Program-made: the position numbers and the translations under genes | In this document: positions 44,080-53,036 of the stretch, piece after piece | Position numbering within the stretch: position 1 is the first letter of the stretch | How the letters are laid out: each line of letters begins with the position of its first letter | Assembly (NCBI GenBank): GCA_018266075.1 | Contig: JAFEBB010000007.1 | Location: 117,569 to 181,568, forward strand | Reading direction: 5' to 3' | From: Deltaproteobacteria bacterium | Lineage (GTDB): Bacteria; Myxococcota; Myxococcia; Myxococcales; SZAS-1 | Length of the DNA stretch: 64,000 nucleotides | The notes under the pieces: generated by a model | Database searches by the model: none | The model's input: the letters and a program-made list of their open reading frames with translations, nothing else | What the model was told of the DNA's origin: nothing

Positions 44080-45249
44080 GTGGCGAGAGAGCTTCAGCAC
44101 CTGGTCGACCCGGCCTTTCTGGGCGAGATCATCGACCACATCGCGCACCCCATCTTCATCAAGGACCGTCAGTTCCGCTGGGTGCTGCTCAACCAGGCCT
44201 TTGCAGAGATGGTGGGCTACCCGCGCGAGGAGATGCTGGGCAAGAGCGACTTCGACTTCTTCCCGGAGGCCGAGGCGCGCTTCTTCCGCGCCAAGGACGT
44301 GGAGATGTTCTCTTCGTCGAAGCCGGTGTTCATCGAAGAGGAGCCCATCACCGACGGCCGCGGCAACCGGCACATCCTGGCCACCACCAAGGTGCCGCTC
44401 TCCGGGCCCGATGGGCGCGTGATGTACCTGGTGGGCATCATCCACGACATCACCCAGCTCAAGACCGCGCAGGACGCGCTGCGGGAGGCGAACGCCGCGC
44501 TCGATCAGCGCGTGGCCGAGCGCACCGCGGAGCTCCACGCGGCGCGCGACGAGCTGGTGCGCAAGGAGCGGCTCGCGGTGCTGGGGCGGCTCGCGGGCGG
44601 CGTGGCCCACCAGATTCGAAACCCGCTCGGCGCCATCACGAACGCGCTGGCCATTTTGCGGCGCGAGCTCGGCCCGGACGCGGGCCCCACGGTCGCGGGC
44701 GCGCTGCAGGTGATCCACGACGAGGCCTGGGCCGCCAACCGCATCATCACCGACCTGCTCGACTACGCGCGCGTGCGCCGTCCTTCGCGCACCCAGATCG
44801 ATCTGCGGCACGTGGTGGAGCGCGTGCTGGCGTTGGAGGAGCTGCCGCGCGGCGTGACGTGCACGGTCGAGCTCGACGAGCTGCCACCCATCGAGGCCGA
44901 CTTCGAGCAGCTCACGGGCGCGCTCGGCAACCTGGTGAGAAACGCCATCGAGGCGCTCCCTCACGGCGGCACCATCACCATCACCGGCAAGCGCGAAGGC
45001 GAGCAGCTCCTGCTCACGGTGCGCGACTCCGGAGCGGGCGTCCCGGCGAGCATTCGCGAGCGACTCTTCCAGCCGCTGGTCACCACCAAGCCCCTGGGCA
45101 TCGGGCTGGGGCTGACGACGGCGCGCTCGCTCGTGGAGAACCACGGTGGCACGCTCCGCGAGTGCGGCGGCGCCGAGGGCGCGTGCTTCGAGCTTCGCCT
45201 GCCCATCGAGCCCGCACCCGAAGTCACGCCGGTGGCGCCCGCTGGCTGA
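44080..45249 (+). CDS. PAS-domain sensor histidine kinase
   Basis: 389 residues from GTG 44080 (GGGGGCGAG upstream); an ATG at 44011 is possible, but the codons between are unlike this genome. No transmembrane helix, so cytosolic. PAS domain ~10-125 (IIDHIAHPIFIKDRQFRWVL; GYPREEMLGKSDFDFFPEAE), a coiled coil, then the dimerisation domain with H177 in GGVAHQIRNPLGAI, and the HATPase with N-box NLVRNAIEAL, G1 VRDSGAGVP and G2 GIGLGLTTARSLVENHGG. The partner response regulator is not in the window (orphan). Confidence 0.92.
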   Translation: MARELQHLVDPAFLGEIIDHIAHPIFIKDRQFRWVLLNQAFAEMVGYPREEMLGKSDFDFFPEAEARFFRAKDVEMFSSSKPVFIEEEPITDGRGNRHILATTKVPLSGPDGRVMYLVGIIHDITQLKTAQDALREANAALDQRVAERTAELHAARDELVRKERLAVLGRLAGGVAHQIRNPLGAITNALAILRRELGPDAGPTVAGALQVIHDEAWAANRIITDLLDYARVRRPSRTQIDLRHVVERVLALEELPRGVTCTVELDELPPIEADFEQLTGALGNLVRNAIEALPHGGTITITGKREGEQLLLTVRDSGAGVPASIRERLFQPLVTTKPLGIGLGLTTARSLVENHGGTLRECGGAEGACFELRLPIEPAPEVTPVAPAG

Positions 45250-45252
45250 GCC

Positions 45253-46503
45253 TCAGCGAACCTGGACGACCACCGGCCACCACTCGCTGTCGGTGTCGGC
45301 GGTCTGCGGCGTGAACACCCAGACCAGCGCCTGCTGTCCGCTCTGCGCGTTGGGCGGAATGGTGAGCGTGAGCTTGCCGGTGTCGCCGTTGCCGACGTAG
45401 TCGGGCGTGGTGGTGGCCTGCGGATCGAACGTTCCCGTGATCAGCAGCGACTTGAGCGCCCACGGTCCGTGGGGCGCGTTCGACCAGGCCACCAGCGGCA
45501 CATCCAGGGTGTCGCCCGCGTCGGCGGTGAGTCGCCCGGTCACGGTCGCGGCCACGCCGAGGAACGGCTTGGTGGTCGGGTCCGGCGCGGGCGCACAGGG
45601 CGAGCCGTCGCCCTTGGCGAGCGTGTTCGACCAGCTGCGCTGCACCACGAAGTTGGTGGCCTGATCGCGCAGGTAGTCGTTCGCGCAGACATCGCCCAGC
45701 TCGCCGCCGGTGAGCGTCCAGGGGCTCGAGTCGTCGTTGAGGATGTACGCGGGAGTCTGCGAAGGCGAAGGATCGGTCGCGGCCTCGATGAGCTCGTGCG
45801 ACGCCGCGGCCTCGAGCTGCTGCGGCTCGCTGATCCCCGTGGAGGTGATGTTGCAGTCCGGGATCACCGCGTACGGCACGTCGACGTCCTGGCCGTTCAC
45901 GGTGATCGTGGTGTCGAAGTGGTAGCCCTCGAAGTCGGTGCAGGCCTGCGCGCCGTTGTCGAGGAAGAGGCCGGTGTCCGCGGGGAAGAAGAACATGTAC
46001 AGCCGCTGGTCGTTCGCGGGCGGCGGCGGCACGGTGCCCGCCTGGATGAGGCTCGCGAGCATGTTGCGGACGTCGCTGTCGGCAACGTAGCCCGGCGGTG
46101 TGGTGCCGAGCCGCACGGGCGGGTCCGCGCTCGCGCTGTGCACGCCGTACTCGTTGCCCACGGGGCCCAACCAACTCGACGTGACCAGCCACGCACCGAA
46201 CGACTCCATCTCCGCTTGAAAGGGATACGGGTCGGTGCCGTTGGCGAGGGTGTCGAAGGTGATCACCTGCAGCACCGGCGCGTCCATCACCTTGCCAGAG
46301 CCCGACGGGATCTGCGGCCACGCAGGGTGGGGCGCCGCGTCGTAGCCGCCGCCGGTGGTGCCGCTCGTGCTGGCGGTGGTCGTGCCCGAGCCGCCGGTCG
46401 ACGAGGTGGGCTCCTCCACGTGTGCCACGGAGCAGCCGCAGAGGAGCAACGCGAGCGCGGCTTTCTTCCGCAGGTGGCCCTCCGGTGCACCGGGGCCGAT
46501 CAT
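45253..46503 (-). CDS. Lipoprotein with zincin-like HExxEAxTDP motif
   Basis: 416 residues, ATG 46503. The lipoprotein signal is KKAALALLLCGC (lipobox LLCGC) after a short lead. A Ser/Thr/Gly linker leads to a globular domain with LEAAASHELIEAATDPSPSQ: HExxxAxTDP-type metalloprotease-like helix seen in uncharacterised bacterial and fungal secreted proteins. A C-terminal beta domain (PFLGVAATVTGRLTADAGDT, WSNAPHGPWALKSLLITGTF) follows. A metallopeptidase is possible but the third ligand is not certain. Convergent with the histidine kinase. Confidence 0.65.
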   Translation of the reverse strand: MIGPGAPEGHLRKKAALALLLCGCSVAHVEEPTSSTGGSGTTTASTSGTTGGGYDAAPHPAWPQIPSGSGKVMDAPVLQVITFDTLANGTDPYPFQAEMESFGAWLVTSSWLGPVGNEYGVHSASADPPVRLGTTPPGYVADSDVRNMLASLIQAGTVPPPPANDQRLYMFFFPADTGLFLDNGAQACTDFEGYHFDTTITVNGQDVDVPYAVIPDCNITSTGISEPQQLEAAASHELIEAATDPSPSQTPAYILNDDSSPWTLTGGELGDVCANDYLRDQATNFVVQRSWSNTLAKGDGSPCAPAPDPTTKPFLGVAATVTGRLTADAGDTLDVPLVAWSNAPHGPWALKSLLITGTFDPQATTTPDYVGNGDTGKLTLTIPPNAQSGQQALVWVFTPQTADTDSEWWPVVVQVR

Positions 46504-46555
46504 CGCCCGAGCGCGGCCGGCGCGCCATCGAACGCGAGCGCGCGTCGAGGAGACC

Positions 46556-47977
46556 TCAGACGCCGAACGCCCAGTTCAGCTCCACCTGCATCGGCAGCTT
46601 CTTGCCGGAGACGCCCTCCTGAACGGAGTACTCCAGCCGCAACGCGCTCCAGCTGGTGGTCTCGAAGCGCAGGCCCACGAGCTCGAGCGTGAAGTTGGGC
46701 TCGAGCGGCAGCGAGCCATCGAGGAAGAACGGCGGCAGTCCGTTCGGGCTGTTTCGGTTCTCGAGCTCCACGTACGGCGTCAACGCTCCGAACGCGCGCC
46801 CGAGGACGGCGTACGTGTCGTAGATGGGCCAGGTCTGCGTGCCCGAGTGGTGCACGAACGCAAAGCTCTCCGCGATGACCGTCCACGGCGCCTTGAGGTA
46901 CGCGAGGTTCACGTTGCCGATGTACTCATCAATCGGCGCGTAGGGCAGGTCCGGGCGAATCGTCGGCGGCGCCCCTGCGATGTGGTCGTAGTCCACGCTC
47001 GCGCCGAGCCGCAGACCTTCGACGCCCAGGCCCGTGTGGTAGACGGAGAGCACCACCTGCTTGGCGAGGTTCGTCTCGCGCACGAGCAGGATCTGGTCGG
47101 GGATGTCGCCGCGCCCGTTGGCGACGGTGAGCACCAGGTGCAGCGCGCCCTTGCTCGAGGGCATCTGCCAGCCTCCCGAAATGCCGATCGCGTGCGCGGG
47201 GATGAGGCCGCCGCCGTCCTCGAAGGCCACCACGCTCGGCCGGGCGATGGTGGGCTGCAGCCAGCGGCCGTGGTGGTAGCTCGCGTTCCAGAAGCCGATG
47301 TCGGTGTGCATGCGGCCGCACTGCACGAACCACGCTTGATTCGACCAGCGCAGCACCATGCGCTCCAGGTCGATGCTCAAGGTGTTGGTCTCGTCGGCCT
47401 CGAGCGCGGTCTCGGCCATGAAGTCCACGTGCGGCCCCAGGCCCGCCATGAACATCAGCCCGAACGCGCCGAGCTGAAAGTGCGGGTGCTCACCCGGTTG
47501 CTGAATGGGCACCACCGCAGAGACGTCGCCGAACGCGTCGAGCTGCGGCGGCGTGGCGCCGGTGGCCGCGAGGAGCTGCTCGCGCGAGCCCTGCTCGAAG
47601 GCGCTGAAGGTGGTGAAGTGCGCCATGTGCTTCATCATGTCGTCGGAGTGGTCCTGCATGTTGAAGAGCTGGACCTCGGACTCGGGCTCTTCGGCGCCAC
47701 CATCGGCACCATCGGGTGCGCCCGCATCGGCAGCGGGATTCTCGGCAGGCATGGGCATGGCCATGCCGGGCATCGAAGCCTGCGCGTGCGCCACGCTGCG
47801 CGACGCGAAGGGCGCGAGGGCGCTCAGCGCGAAGACGATGACGGATTTGCTGAGGCGGCGGAGCGGCTGTACGTGACGATCGATGGGATAGTCCTCAATA
47901 CTGTGAAATCGAATTGATTGCCCCCGCCTGGGCGAACCGAATTTCCGCACGATTCCTTCTGTAAGGGAATAGACCAT
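46556..47977 (-). CDS. Outer-membrane beta-barrel protein with Met/His-rich N-terminus
   Basis: Up to 473 residues; the first ~40 may not be translated, since the signal-like core is SKSVIVFALSALAPFAS with SVAHA/QA and no good internal start is visible. The mature N-terminus is Met/His-rich (MPGMAMPMPAENP; MQDHSDDMMKHMAHF), reminiscent of metal-binding starts in PcoB/CopB-type proteins. The rest alternates amphipathic beta strands with turns (GAFGLMFMAGLGPHVDFMAE; LVLTVANGRGDIPDQILLV) and ends in NWAFGV, consistent with an outer-membrane barrel. Follows the DUF3179 gene by 56 bases on the same strand, likely the same operon. Confidence 0.6.
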   Translation of the reverse strand: MVYSLTEGIVRKFGSPRRGQSIRFHSIEDYPIDRHVQPLRRLSKSVIVFALSALAPFASRSVAHAQASMPGMAMPMPAENPAADAGAPDGADGGAEEPESEVQLFNMQDHSDDMMKHMAHFTTFSAFEQGSREQLLAATGATPPQLDAFGDVSAVVPIQQPGEHPHFQLGAFGLMFMAGLGPHVDFMAETALEADETNTLSIDLERMVLRWSNQAWFVQCGRMHTDIGFWNASYHHGRWLQPTIARPSVVAFEDGGGLIPAHAIGISGGWQMPSSKGALHLVLTVANGRGDIPDQILLVRETNLAKQVVLSVYHTGLGVEGLRLGASVDYDHIAGAPPTIRPDLPYAPIDEYIGNVNLAYLKAPWTVIAESFAFVHHSGTQTWPIYDTYAVLGRAFGALTPYVELENRNSPNGLPPFFLDGSLPLEPNFTLELVGLRFETTSWSALRLEYSVQEGVSGKKLPMQVELNWAFGV

Positions 47978-48033
47978 TGCGGGGCGCCCAGGTTACGGGC
48001 ACCGCGTCGCGTCATCATTCCTTCGGAGTTTCA

Positions 48034-49287
48034 TCAGTTGCGAAGTATCTCGATCTTCCCCTTGCCGATGGGGTACTCGGACCACTTCGCCACGTAGGCA
48101 TCGCCGATCTGCAAGCGCTTGCCTGCATACTTCCCCGAGAGGGCCTCGCCGAATTCGTTCCAGGTGGTGCCCGAGTCGTCGACCATCACGAACGGCGACT
48201 GCGACTGAACCTTGAAATTCAAAACTACCGAGGGGCTGCCCGGCAGCTTGCGGCTGTAGGCGGTGGCGCTGATGGGGCCGCTCAGGATGAGGACGTAGGG
48301 CTCGCCGTTGAGGTCGTGCTGCACCAGGCCGCCGAGCTCGCGCAGGCGCTCGACCGTGTAGACCATGGACTTCTTGTGATCCGTGGTCGTCACGCCGAGG
48401 ACCAGCGTGTCCACGGGGAGCTGGTTGTTGATGAGCTCGGGATGCTCGCCGAGGGTCTCGTACAAGCCAGGGAAGGGCGGCGCCTCGCCCTTCACGGGAT
48501 CCCACTTGGCGTAGTCGCGCCCGTGCAGGTGCGCCCGGTGCCGCAGCTCCTCGGCGCCCTCGACGACCTTCGTGTCCGGGTGCTTCTTCACCCAGTCTTC
48601 CCAGTGGTCGTGGAACGCGGGGATGCGCGTGAGCTGCGTGCCCTTCAGAGGGCCACTCATGGCCAGGCCGCTCATGGGGTGCCAGCGGCTCTGGGTTTCG
48701 AGATCGCAAATTGTATAAATCGCGAATGCATCGAAGTTGCCGCCGGTCTGGCTGAAGTGACTCTCGGTCATCATGAACACGAGCGAGCGCTTGTCGACCT
48801 CGGGGATGAACGCCGCGCCGCCATTGCACAGCTCGCAGTAGGTGATGAGCAACGGCACGTAGCGCGCGCCGTAGCTCTGCGGCGCGTGGGGATACTTGTA
48901 ACCCGGTTGGCTCATCTCGGCCTTGCCGCCGACGGGGAGCTCAACGGTGTCGTTGACCACGTGGTAGTTCGAGAGCACCCACCACGGGTACGCGCGCGCC
49001 TGCCCGGCGACGACCACGCCCACCACGAGATCCGTGGGCTTCATGAACGTCGCGTGCGCGGCGTCCACGAGTCCCGGGTTGTTGAGCGGCAGCGCGAAGT
49101 CGCGCGAGAGGCCCGGCGAGAGGCCGAGGTCGCCGGTCGCTCCAGCCTTCCCAGTGGCGTGGGTGTGGCTTGTCGTCGCTTCCGCCTCATCCACGTCTGG
49201 CGCTCTTGCCCCACCATCGGCGGCTCGTGCGACCGAAGGGACGAGCACGCCGAACAAGACAACAATCGAGTAAGCCGTTCTTCTCAT
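48034..49287 (-). CDS. DUF3179 domain-containing secreted protein
   Basis: 417 residues. MRRTAYSIVVLFGVLVPSVA then RAA is a signal peptide. DUF3179 landmarks: RAYPWWVLSNYHVVNDTV, LLITYCELCNGGAAFIPEVD with its CxxC, and SRWHPMSGLAMSGPLKGT. The ATG overlaps the CRTAC1-thioredoxin gene stop (ATGA), so it is translationally coupled to it. Molecular role unknown; the Cys pair could be a redox or metal site. Confidence 0.88.
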   Translation of the reverse strand: MRRTAYSIVVLFGVLVPSVARAADGGARAPDVDEAEATTSHTHATGKAGATGDLGLSPGLSRDFALPLNNPGLVDAAHATFMKPTDLVVGVVVAGQARAYPWWVLSNYHVVNDTVELPVGGKAEMSQPGYKYPHAPQSYGARYVPLLITYCELCNGGAAFIPEVDKRSLVFMMTESHFSQTGGNFDAFAIYTICDLETQSRWHPMSGLAMSGPLKGTQLTRIPAFHDHWEDWVKKHPDTKVVEGAEELRHRAHLHGRDYAKWDPVKGEAPPFPGLYETLGEHPELINNQLPVDTLVLGVTTTDHKKSMVYTVERLRELGGLVQHDLNGEPYVLILSGPISATAYSRKLPGSPSVVLNFKVQSQSPFVMVDDSGTTWNEFGEALSGKYAGKRLQIGDAYVAKWSEYPIGKGKIEILRN

Positions 49288-50327
49288 TTCGCGGCCTCAT
49301 GCGCCGGACAGTTCACGAGCCCGTTCAGCGCAGCGTCTGTCGCGGCGCCCACCACGGCGCCGGTGAGCCTGCCATTCGCGTCGAAAGCCAGCGTGGTGGG
49401 AAGGGAGATGCCATCGAGCGCGTCGTCGAGGATGCGGAGCTGCGCTTCACTCGCGGTCGAGATGGGCCACGTGAGCCCGAGCTTGGCAGCGCCGGTCTTG
49501 CTGGCGGCGAGCTCCGGCTCCGTCGAGAGGCCGACGCGCGCGAACGCTTCGCCACACTGCTGAACGCGGGCCGCGAGGACGGGCGCCTCGACACCGCACG
49601 GCTTGCACCCCGGCGACCAGAGATTCACGAGTACCGGCTTGCCTGACTTCGCTGCACTCAAGAGTGTGTCGCTCGACTCGCCGGGCGTCGCTGCTTTGAC
49701 GAGGGCGTCGAGCGTCAGCGGCGGTGGTGGCGGGGGACCGAGCTGAACCTTCGGCGCCCGCGCATCGTGGACGTCCTTTTCACCCTCGGTCCACATGACG
49801 TGGCGATCCACCGCGACATCGTGGAGCTCCTGGTCTGCGCCGGACGGCCACTCCACTTTCAAAGTGTCGAGCTTCTCGATTCCTCCAAGCCCAAAGTGTG
49901 CAACCGCGGGTCCCTGAGATTCGTAGCCGTGGCCTGCCTTGATCCAGCGCACCTGACAGCTGCTGCCGGCGCACGCCGTGACCTTGGCGCCGATCCCCAT
50001 GCGATTGCTCTTCGTCCCGTGCAGCGCGACCTCGAGCCAGTGGCGGCCCGCAGGGAGGTCGTTGCGAAGCACGCGCAGCTCGGGGCTCTGCATCTGGTGC
50101 ATCACCAGGTCGAGGTCGCCGTCGTTGTCGAGGTCCGCCCAGGCCGACGCGCGGCCGTCCGTGCGCATGTCCACGCGCGCCTGCGCGGCGCAGTCCGTGA
50201 AATGCCCGTGGCCGTCATTCATGAACAGCGTGTCCTCCTCGTTGCCGCTGAAGGACTGGTCCATCAAGCCGGGCATCAGCGCGGGGTCCTCAGCGCGGGG
50301 CTTCTTCGCAGGTAACCGCGCGAGCAC
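49284..50327 (-). CDS. C-terminal half of CRTAC1/ASPIC protein with thioredoxin-like domain
   Basis: 347 residues are open from GTG 50327, but the frame is the same as the upstream ORF and the two form one protein interrupted by TGA 50346-50348. It holds the last FG-GAP/VCBS repeats (WADLDNDGDLDLVMHQMQSP), the ASPIC/UnbV domain (NRMGIGAKVTACAGSSCQVR, GLGGIEKLDTLKVEWPSG), a Pro-rich linker, and a TlpA-like thioredoxin domain with VNLWSPGCKPCGVEAP (CxxC = CKPC). No Shine-Dalgarno precedes GTG 50327, so independent translation is unlikely. The stop overlaps the DUF3179 ATG. Confidence 0.75.
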   Translation of the reverse strand: MLARLPAKKPRAEDPALMPGLMDQSFSGNEEDTLFMNDGHGHFTDCAAQARVDMRTDGRASAWADLDNDGDLDLVMHQMQSPELRVLRNDLPAGRHWLEVALHGTKSNRMGIGAKVTACAGSSCQVRWIKAGHGYESQGPAVAHFGLGGIEKLDTLKVEWPSGADQELHDVAVDRHVMWTEGEKDVHDARAPKVQLGPPPPPPLTLDALVKAATPGESSDTLLSAAKSGKPVLVNLWSPGCKPCGVEAPVLAARVQQCGEAFARVGLSTEPELAASKTGAAKLGLTWPISTASEAQLRILDDALDGISLPTTLAFDANGRLTGAVVGAATDAALNGLVNCPAHEAAK

Positions 50328-50345
50328 GTCGCGCCAGTAGGCGGG

Positions 50346-50348
50346 TCA
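50346..50348 (-). other. In-frame TGA inside the CRTAC1-thioredoxin gene
   Basis: Codon 533 of a continuous frame from 51944 to 49284. Flanking codons are CTT-TGA-CCC; the flanking protein reads GPSEDDL-stop-PAYWRDVLARL. Family proteins run through this linker without a break. No frame change is involved, so it is a nonsense change, a programmed readthrough site or a sequencing error. Confidence 0.85.
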
Positions 50349-51944
50349 AAGGTCATCTTCACTTGGCCCTGTGTGGTACCCGTTGGCGACATACAAATCG
50401 ACAGCCCCGTCGTTGTCGACATCTCCAAATTCACAACCCCAGGCCCAGCCCGCGCGACGGATTCCCGCGGTGGCGCCGACCTCTTCGAACTGAAGCTTGC
50501 CCTTGTTGTGGAAGAGGCTGTTGCCGCGGGCGGCCGTCTTGGCGATGTCGAGCCACCTGGGATCTCCGCCGAGATCCATGCTCAACAATCGGTTGCCGGC
50601 CTTGGAGAACATCTTGCTGATCGAAAGGTCCGGAAGGCCGTCGCCGTCGTAGTCGGCCACGTCGATGCCCATTCCGTTGCCTGGGTCGACGACGCCAGAC
50701 GAGGCGGTCACCTCTTCGAAACGCACCTCGCCGGGGCCGCGCGAGGTGTTGTGGTACAGCCGCGGCGAGCCATAGTCGTTGACCATCACCAGCTCGGGCT
50801 TGCGGTCGCCGTCGAGGTCCGCGAGCGCCACGGCGAGCGTCCACTCGTGGCCCGCGACGCCCACCTGCTTGCCGATCTCTTTGAACTTCAAATTTCCGAG
50901 GTTGTGAAGAAGCAGGCTCGGCTTGCCGTTGTGTGCGTCGAGCGGATGTCGGGGCACGCGCAGGTCCTGGTACTGGCCGACGACGATATCGAGAAGCCCG
51001 TCGCCATCGACGTCGGCCGCCGCCACGCTCGAGAAGTAGCCCGACTGGTCGACGCCGGCCTCATGCGAGATGTCGGTGAAGTGACCGTGGCCGTCATTTC
51101 GGAACAGACGGTTTCCGCCGCCGACGGCGGGGCCCTTTCCGTGTTGCTCGAACTGCGAGTTGGCAACGAAGAGATCGAGGTCGCCGTCGTTGTCGAGATC
51201 CACCCAGAGCGCCGAACGGCCCATGCCCGTGCTCGCGACGCCAGCCTGCTTGGCGACTTCTTTGAAAGTACCGTTGCCTTCATTGTGAAAAAGCAAGTTG
51301 TGGCCTTGCGCGGGCACGTAGATGTCGAGCAGGCCGTCGCCGTCGTAGTCACCCACGGCCACGCCGCCGTTCTCGAGCAGGAACGGCGCGAGCGCGACCT
51401 CCTGGTCCAGCCGCGCCAGCCCCGGGTCAAGGCCGATATCCGGTCCGATGTCGCGGAACTCCGGGGCGCCGCCCACCGTGCGCTGACGTGGCAGCACCTC
51501 GAATCGCGCGAGCTGCAGCGTGTCGCCGGGCCGCGTCAGCTCGACATCGACGTCGCCGCGATCGGTGAAGCGCACGCCGCTCCGATCCGTTCCGGAGAAC
51601 AGCCACTGGAAGCGGGCGACGAAGCGCCGGTGCGCGGCGTCACTGTTGAATTGGAATGGTTTGAACGAGCAGCGCCGGACGATGGCCGCCTTGGCGCGCT
51701 CGGCCTGGAGCTGGGCCACGAAGCCTTCGATGTCGACCTCGTCAGCACCTTCGAGGCCCGCGGCGTGAAAGCCGGGCGCGACACGTGCGCGCAGACCCGC
51801 TGCGTCGCCGCTGAGCAGCGCCTTGCAGAGCGGGCGCGCGACCGTGGTCGCGTCCGAGGCCCACTTCTCATTGACGATGGGGTCGTGCTCCTGAGCAGGC
51901 CCCGCGATGGGCGCGATGGCGCTGAGGATGAGGGCGAGGAGCAT
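50346..51944 (-). CDS. N-terminal half of CRTAC1 (FG-GAP/VCBS) protein
   Basis: 532 residues. A short signal (MLLALILSAIAPIAG) leads to a cysteine-bearing helical domain (~30-150), then six to eight FG-GAP/VCBS calcium-binding repeats (GGVAVGDYDGDGLLDIYV; LWVDLDNDGDLDLFVANS; AAADVDGDGLLDIVVGQY; ADYDGDGLPDLSISKM). The ORF ends NGYHTGPSEDDL-TGA in the middle of the family's usual linker, and the sequence continues PAYWRDVLARL in the same frame, the usual next segment. Read as one gene it would have about 886 codons. Beta-propeller, probably exported. Confidence 0.8.
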   Translation of the reverse strand: MLLALILSAIAPIAGPAQEHDPIVNEKWASDATTVARPLCKALLSGDAAGLRARVAPGFHAAGLEGADEVDIEGFVAQLQAERAKAAIVRRCSFKPFQFNSDAAHRRFVARFQWLFSGTDRSGVRFTDRGDVDVELTRPGDTLQLARFEVLPRQRTVGGAPEFRDIGPDIGLDPGLARLDQEVALAPFLLENGGVAVGDYDGDGLLDIYVPAQGHNLLFHNEGNGTFKEVAKQAGVASTGMGRSALWVDLDNDGDLDLFVANSQFEQHGKGPAVGGGNRLFRNDGHGHFTDISHEAGVDQSGYFSSVAAADVDGDGLLDIVVGQYQDLRVPRHPLDAHNGKPSLLLHNLGNLKFKEIGKQVGVAGHEWTLAVALADLDGDRKPELVMVNDYGSPRLYHNTSRGPGEVRFEEVTASSGVVDPGNGMGIDVADYDGDGLPDLSISKMFSKAGNRLLSMDLGGDPRWLDIAKTAARGNSLFHNKGKLQFEEVGATAGIRRAGWAWGCEFGDVDNDGAVDLYVANGYHTGPSEDDL

Positions 51945-51992
51945 GAGGCGCGGGCGAGCTTCCGAGCGTCGGCCGAGCGTAACACGGTCTGC

Positions 51993-53021
51993 TCAGGGTG
52001 GAGGCGTCTTGGGCCGACCCGGCGGCGAGGGGAAGAACGAGGGCTCGCCAATCCAAAGCTCGTTCATGCGCCGAGCGATCGGACCTGGCGCTTGCATGCC
52101 CTGCAAGCGCTTCGTCGCTTCGAGGTAGCCCGGCATGTAGCGCAGCACCGGCGGGAAGCGCGAATACGTGAGGCGCAAGGAGCGCACCGCAGCTTTGAAC
52201 ACGAGCTGGTTGCGCAAGCTGTCGGGCTCGAAGCCAAACTGCCGCGCGATCTTCGGCTCGAGGACCTGCGAGGTGATCGCGCGCCACGTCTGCGTCGGAA
52301 GCGTCCAGAGCGGCCCGGGTGAGCTCAAGAGCCGCTGCGCCATCTTGAAGGACACGGGTGTGACGCCAATGATGTCCCGCTCGATCCAATCTCGAATGAG
52401 CGCGCGCTGCTCGGAGAACGCGCGCGGGTGCGCCTCGGGTGGCACGCCGAGCAGCACGCCGAAGCGCCGCACCTCGTCGGCATACTGTGCAAGCTCGGAG
52501 CTTGTGAGCTTGCCCACGATGAGCTCGTAGGCCATCACCGATGAATCCCAGATGACGATGTGCGCCCAGAGCAGCGCGCCCAAATGCGTAGCGCGATACG
52601 TCATTCCTTTGGGATAGGGCCCGTGATTCGCGGGTAGGACGCCCTGGATGGTCTCGTGGCGGCGGAAGAGCTTGCGTGCCGCCCCGAGCGCCGTGGGCAC
52701 GTCGCCATAGATCATCCGGCTCATGAAGAGCAGGGTGGAGCGGAAGCGCCGCGCCCGCGAATTGGGCGCATACGACTGCTCTTCGAGCGCGTATCCCACG
52801 AACGGATGTGCGGTCTGTAGAAGTCCCGTGCGCGCGCCAGTGAGGTAGACCGCGTTTTCGCGGGAGACCTTCCAGATCATCGACTCGGGGCCGAAGAGGC
52901 CCCGGCTGCGATCGGGGACGTCCGCCGCGACGCGTGCGAGGTTGGACTCGTACTCCTCGCGGGTAACGAGGCGGTCGTAGATGGGATCCAAAGTACTGCC
53001 CCGGTCATCCCCACTCGACAT
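51993..53021 (-). CDS. MpaB/DUF2236-family oxygenase
   Basis: 342 residues from ATG 53021, with GGAG nine bases upstream that overlaps the end of the terpene cyclase gene. The oxygenase MpaB/DUF2236 pattern is clear: GLFGPESMIWKVSRENAVYL, LLQTAHPFVGYAL, RSTLLFMSRMIYGD, RRHETIQGVLP and GALLWAHIVIWDSSVMAYEL. The conserved His residues could coordinate a heme or non-heme iron, as in latex-clearing protein and MpaB, which oxidatively cleave polyprenyl chains. Coupled spacing (15 bases) with a terpene cyclase suggests it modifies or cleaves that product. Confidence 0.88.
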   Translation of the reverse strand: MSSGDDRGSTLDPIYDRLVTREEYESNLARVAADVPDRSRGLFGPESMIWKVSRENAVYLTGARTGLLQTAHPFVGYALEEQSYAPNSRARRFRSTLLFMSRMIYGDVPTALGAARKLFRRHETIQGVLPANHGPYPKGMTYRATHLGALLWAHIVIWDSSVMAYELIVGKLTSSELAQYADEVRRFGVLLGVPPEAHPRAFSEQRALIRDWIERDIIGVTPVSFKMAQRLLSSPGPLWTLPTQTWRAITSQVLEPKIARQFGFEPDSLRNQLVFKAAVRSLRLTYSRFPPVLRYMPGYLEATKRLQGMQAPGPIARRMNELWIGEPSFFPSPPGRPKTPPP

Positions 53022-53036
53022 GACACTTGCTCCCGA

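Noticed and set aside
50346..50348. Definite selenocysteine codon
   Set aside because: No clear hairpin directly 3' of the TGA was seen, and family members have no conserved Cys here; kept only as something to exclude.
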